A stretch of DNA of 64,000 nt from Rhizobium sp. Root708. Lineage in GTDB: Bacteria; Pseudomonadota; Alphaproteobacteria; Rhizobiales; Rhizobiaceae. Shown one piece after another: positions 61,524 to 64,000 of the stretch; within the stretch, counting starts at the first letter, position 1, and every line of letters starts with the position of its first letter. The translations under genes and the position numbers were made by a program. The DNA is taken from the NCBI RefSeq assembly GCF_001429725.1, contig NZ_LMHV01000034.1:249534-313533 (forward strand), given 5' to 3'. The notes below the pieces were generated by a model. That model was not told the DNA's origin and ran no database searches. It was given only the letters and a program-made list of their open reading frames with translations.

Positions 61524-61778
61524 CTACATGCGGGCGTGGAGATCACCAGCCTCGACGTATGCCATCTCGATCAGATAGCAAAGCATGTCGGCCTTTTCCT
61601 TTTCCGCTACCTTGCGCAACTCAGCCAGCATCTGGCGGATGAAAGCGATGTTCTCGCGGGAGCCGGATCTGTTAGCATCTCTTTTTGCGTAATTAGCCGC
61701 CATGGCCAGACTCATTCCCGGATTGAGAAGGCTGTCATAGGCAGCCCGAACCACACGCAAAAAACGATAACGCAACAA
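61524..61778 (-). CDS. 84-aa rhizobial protein of unknown function
   Basis: A helical, soluble protein with MSLAMAANYAKRDANRSGSRENIAFIRQMLAELRKVAEKEKADMLCYLIEMAYVEAGDL. The conserved-looking part begins at Met22 (61715), which may be the true start; the first 21 residues have a basic, amphipathic character. It converges on dprA with a four-base gap. No named family is recognised. Confidence 0.7.
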   Translation of the reverse strand: MLRYRFLRVVRAAYDSLLNPGMSLAMAANYAKRDANRSGSRENIAFIRQMLAELRKVAEKEKADMLCYLIEMAYVEAGDLHARM

Positions 61779-61958
61779 TCAGAAATTGCAACACGCGATA
61801 TATCTTCTTTTGGTTGTATCGCGTTGTAATAGGTAAAAATGCATGCAAACCACTTGACCGGAACGATTTACCTGTCCATGTCGAAGGACCGGCAAGCATA
61901 ACGCGGCAGGCTTTTCAATCAGCCAAGAAGCCGAGCGGCACTTTTTTAGAGAATCATC

Positions 61959-64000
61959 ATGAATGTTGTAGTGGTGGAATCGCCTTCGAAGGCAAAGACG
62001 ATCAACAAGTATCTGGGACCCGGATATAAGGTGCTCGCCTCCTTCGGACACGTGCGCGATCTGCCTGCCAAGGACGGATCGGTTTTGCCCGATCAGGATT
62101 TCGAGATGCTTTGGGAGGTCGATGGGGCCTCGGCAAAGCGTATGAAGGACATCGCCGACGCGGTTAAGTCCTCCGACGGCCTCATTCTCGCGACCGACCC
62201 GGATCGCGAGGGGGAAGCCATCTCCTGGCACGTCCTTGATATGCTGAACAAAAAGCGCGTCCTGAACGGCAAGTCGGTAAAGCGCGTTGTCTTCAACGCC
62301 ATTACCAAGAAGGCCGTTCTCGACGCGATGGCGGAGCCACGCGATATCGACGTGCCGCTGGTCGATGCCTACCTGGCACGACGCGCGCTCGATTACCTTG
62401 TTGGCTTCAATCTTTCGCCGGTGCTGTGGCGCAAGCTGCCCGGCGCGCGTTCGGCAGGACGCGTGCAGTCGGTGGCGCTTCGCCTCGTCTGCGACCGCGA
62501 ATCGGAGATCGAACGCTTCATCTCCGAAGAATACTGGAACATTTCGGCACTGCTGAAGACACCGCGCGGCGACGAGTTCGAAGCAAGGCTGGTTGCAGCG
62601 AATGGCAAGCGGTTGCAGGCGCGCTCGGTCGGAAACGGCGACGAGGCTTCTTCGCTGAAGGCGCTTCTGGAAGGCGCGTCCTACGTTGTCGACACGGTCG
62701 AAGCAAAGCCGGTCAAGCGCAACCCGGGACCACCCTTCACAACCTCCACATTGCAGCAGGCCGCTTCGTCGAAGCTCGGCTTCTCCGCCTCGCGGACGAT
62801 GCAGGTCGCCCAGAAGCTTTATGAAGGCTTCGACATCGGCGGCGAGACCGTCGGTCTGATCACCTATATGCGTACCGACGGCGTGCAGATGGCGCCGGAA
62901 GCAATCGATGCGTCACGGCGTGCGATCGTCGATCAGTTCGGCGATCGATACCTGCCGGAGAAGGCACGCCTCTATTCGACCAAGGCGAAGAATGCCCAGG
63001 AAGCGCACGAAGCGATCCGTCCGACCGATTTCTATCGTTCGCCGGACCGCGTCCGCCAGTACCTGGATGCCGACCAGCAGAAGCTCTACGACCTGATCTG
63101 GAAGCGCGGCATCGCGAGCCAGATGGCTTCCGCGGAGATCGAGCGCACGACCGCTGAAATTACCGCGGACAACAACGGCCAGAAGGCCGGCCTGCGCGCC
63201 GTCGGCTCAGTGATTCGCTTCGACGGTTTCATCGCCGCCTACACCGATCAGAAGGAAGACGGCGAGCAGAGCGACGACAGCGACGAGGATGGCCGTCTGC
63301 CGGAGATCAATGCCCGCGAGAACCTCGCGAAGCAGAAGATCAACGCGACGCAGCATTTCACCGAACCGCCGCCGCGCTATTCGGAAGCGTCACTGATCAA
63401 GAAGATGGAAGAGCTCGGCATCGGGCGTCCGTCGACCTATGCCGCGACGCTTGCGACGCTGCGCGACCGCGAATACGTGACGATCGACAAGCGCAAGCTC
63501 ATTCCGCAGGCCAAGGGCCGGCTGGTGACGGCCTTCCTCGAGAGCTTCTTCACCAAGTACGTCGAATATGATTTCACGGCCGACCTCGAAGAAAAGCTCG
63601 ACCAGATTTCAGCCGGCGAGCTGAACTGGAAGCAGGTGCTGCGCGATTTCTGGACGGACTTCTTTGCCCAGATCGAGGACACCAAGGAACTGCGCGTCAC
63701 GAACGTTCTCGACTCCCTGAACGATTCCTTGGCACCACTCGTCTTTCCGAAGCGGGAAGATGGCGGCGACCCTCGTATCTGCCAGGTCTGCGGCACCGGC
63801 AATCTGTCGCTGAAGCTCGGAAAGTACGGCGCTTTCGTCGGCTGCTCGAACTACCCGGAGTGCAACTATACGCGCCAGCTTTCGTCCGAAGGCGGCTCGG
63901 ACGCCGAAGGCGTTGCGCTGAATGAGCCAAAGAACCTCGGCACCGATCCGGTGACCGGCGAAGAGCTTACGCTGCGTTCGGGCCGCTTTGGCCCCTACAT
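61959..64000 (+). CDS. topA: DNA topoisomerase I, 5' part (runs off the window)
   Basis: About 680 residues of a type IA topoisomerase are present without a stop. The TOPRIM domain is at the N-terminus (VVVVESPSKAKTINKYLG, then ATDPDREGEAISWH near residue 74). The gate region with LVDAYLARRALDYLVGFNLSPVLWRKL is next, and the catalytic tyrosine lies in YMRTDGVQMAPEA near residue 306. The first C-terminal zinc ribbon begins near residue 608 (CQVCGTGNLSLKLGKYGAFVGCSNYPEC). It relaxes negative supercoils. dprA-topA order is common in alphaproteobacteria. Confidence 0.96.
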   Translation, partial: MNVVVVESPSKAKTINKYLGPGYKVLASFGHVRDLPAKDGSVLPDQDFEMLWEVDGASAKRMKDIADAVKSSDGLILATDPDREGEAISWHVLDMLNKKRVLNGKSVKRVVFNAITKKAVLDAMAEPRDIDVPLVDAYLARRALDYLVGFNLSPVLWRKLPGARSAGRVQSVALRLVCDRESEIERFISEEYWNISALLKTPRGDEFEARLVAANGKRLQARSVGNGDEASSLKALLEGASYVVDTVEAKPVKRNPGPPFTTSTLQQAASSKLGFSASRTMQVAQKLYEGFDIGGETVGLITYMRTDGVQMAPEAIDASRRAIVDQFGDRYLPEKARLYSTKAKNAQEAHEAIRPTDFYRSPDRVRQYLDADQQKLYDLIWKRGIASQMASAEIERTTAEITADNNGQKAGLRAVGSVIRFDGFIAAYTDQKEDGEQSDDSDEDGRLPEINARENLAKQKINATQHFTEPPPRYSEASLIKKMEELGIGRPSTYAATLATLRDREYVTIDKRKLIPQAKGRLVTAFLESFFTKYVEYDFTADLEEKLDQISAGELNWKQVLRDFWTDFFAQIEDTKELRVTNVLDSLNDSLAPLVFPKREDGGDPRICQVCGTGNLSLKLGKYGAFVGCSNYPECNYTRQLSSEGGSDAEGVALNEPKNLGTDPVTGEELTLRSGRFGPY

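Overview
The window is chromosomal DNA of an alphaproteobacterium, almost certainly a member of the Rhizobiaceae (Rhizobium, Sinorhizobium or Agrobacterium type). The evidence is the gene content and order: a DUF47-Pit phosphate operon, a large class II (B12-dependent) ribonucleotide reductase, a short second FtsZ, aroQ-accB-accC-aat followed by DUF2155 and NDUFA12, the gatCAB genes, and pyrB-pyrC-plsY-dprA-topA. GC content is high and coding density is about 90%. I see no insertion sequence, prophage, integrase, CRISPR array or rRNA operon. This is core chromosome, so the unusual signals are regulatory elements and diverged proteins rather than islands.

Layout. 0-2.8 kb: phosphate transport operon, a small membrane protein, tRNA-Asn and a lipoprotein. 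2.9-9.7 kb: a photolyase / membrane-lipid cluster (phrB, FAD oxidoreductase, DUF1365, CFA-type methyltransferase, SDR and a ChrR-like cupin). Sequences matching my recollection of the RpoE/ChrR singlet-oxygen promoter (TGATCC, 18 bases, TA) lie before phrB and before the ChrR-like gene, but no sigma factor gene is present and the ChrR-like protein has lost most of its zinc ligands. 9.9-22 kb: sulfur and amino-acid genes (cysK, alaX, sseA, ald with a divergent Lrp regulator), a drug/metabolite exporter, PilZ, cpdB, a LysR-azoR pair and a diguanylate cyclase. 22-28 kb: ilvA, VanZ, tRNA-Leu, wrbA, a universal stress protein and gpt.

28.9-33.5 kb: nrdJ behind a 585-base leader that carries two NrdR-type boxes spaced 31 bp and a strong 76-base hairpin. 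33.5-38.2 kb: small stress-type genes, including a divergent pair sharing a palindromic GGAAC...GTTCC element that reads as an EcfG-type general-stress promoter on both strands, then ftsZ2. 38.3-45.5 kb: a PanE-like reductase, an aminotransferase, a DsbA-like protein, and the aroQ-accBC-aat group. 45.6-52.2 kb: the gatCAB genes interleaved with four GNAT acetyltransferases, a YjhX-family protein and a candidate small RNA. 52.3-57.3 kb: a UPF0173 hydrolase, ruvX, small membrane proteins, a TetR regulator and aidB. 57.5-64 kb: pyrB with a pyrC whose metal ligands are largely gone (a likely structural PyrX subunit), plsY, dprA and the 5' part of topA, which runs off the window.

Best candidates for something new are: (1) the photo-oxidative lipid/photolyase cluster with a zinc-less ChrR-like protein and no local sigma factor; (2) the two-way general-stress promoter feeding a 55-aa protein on one side and DUF2188 plus an HNH/AP2-like remnant protein on the other; (3) the candidate sRNA at about 49163-49273; and (4) the NrdR/hairpin leader of nrdJ. 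All calls rest on reading the sequence; no database search was run.
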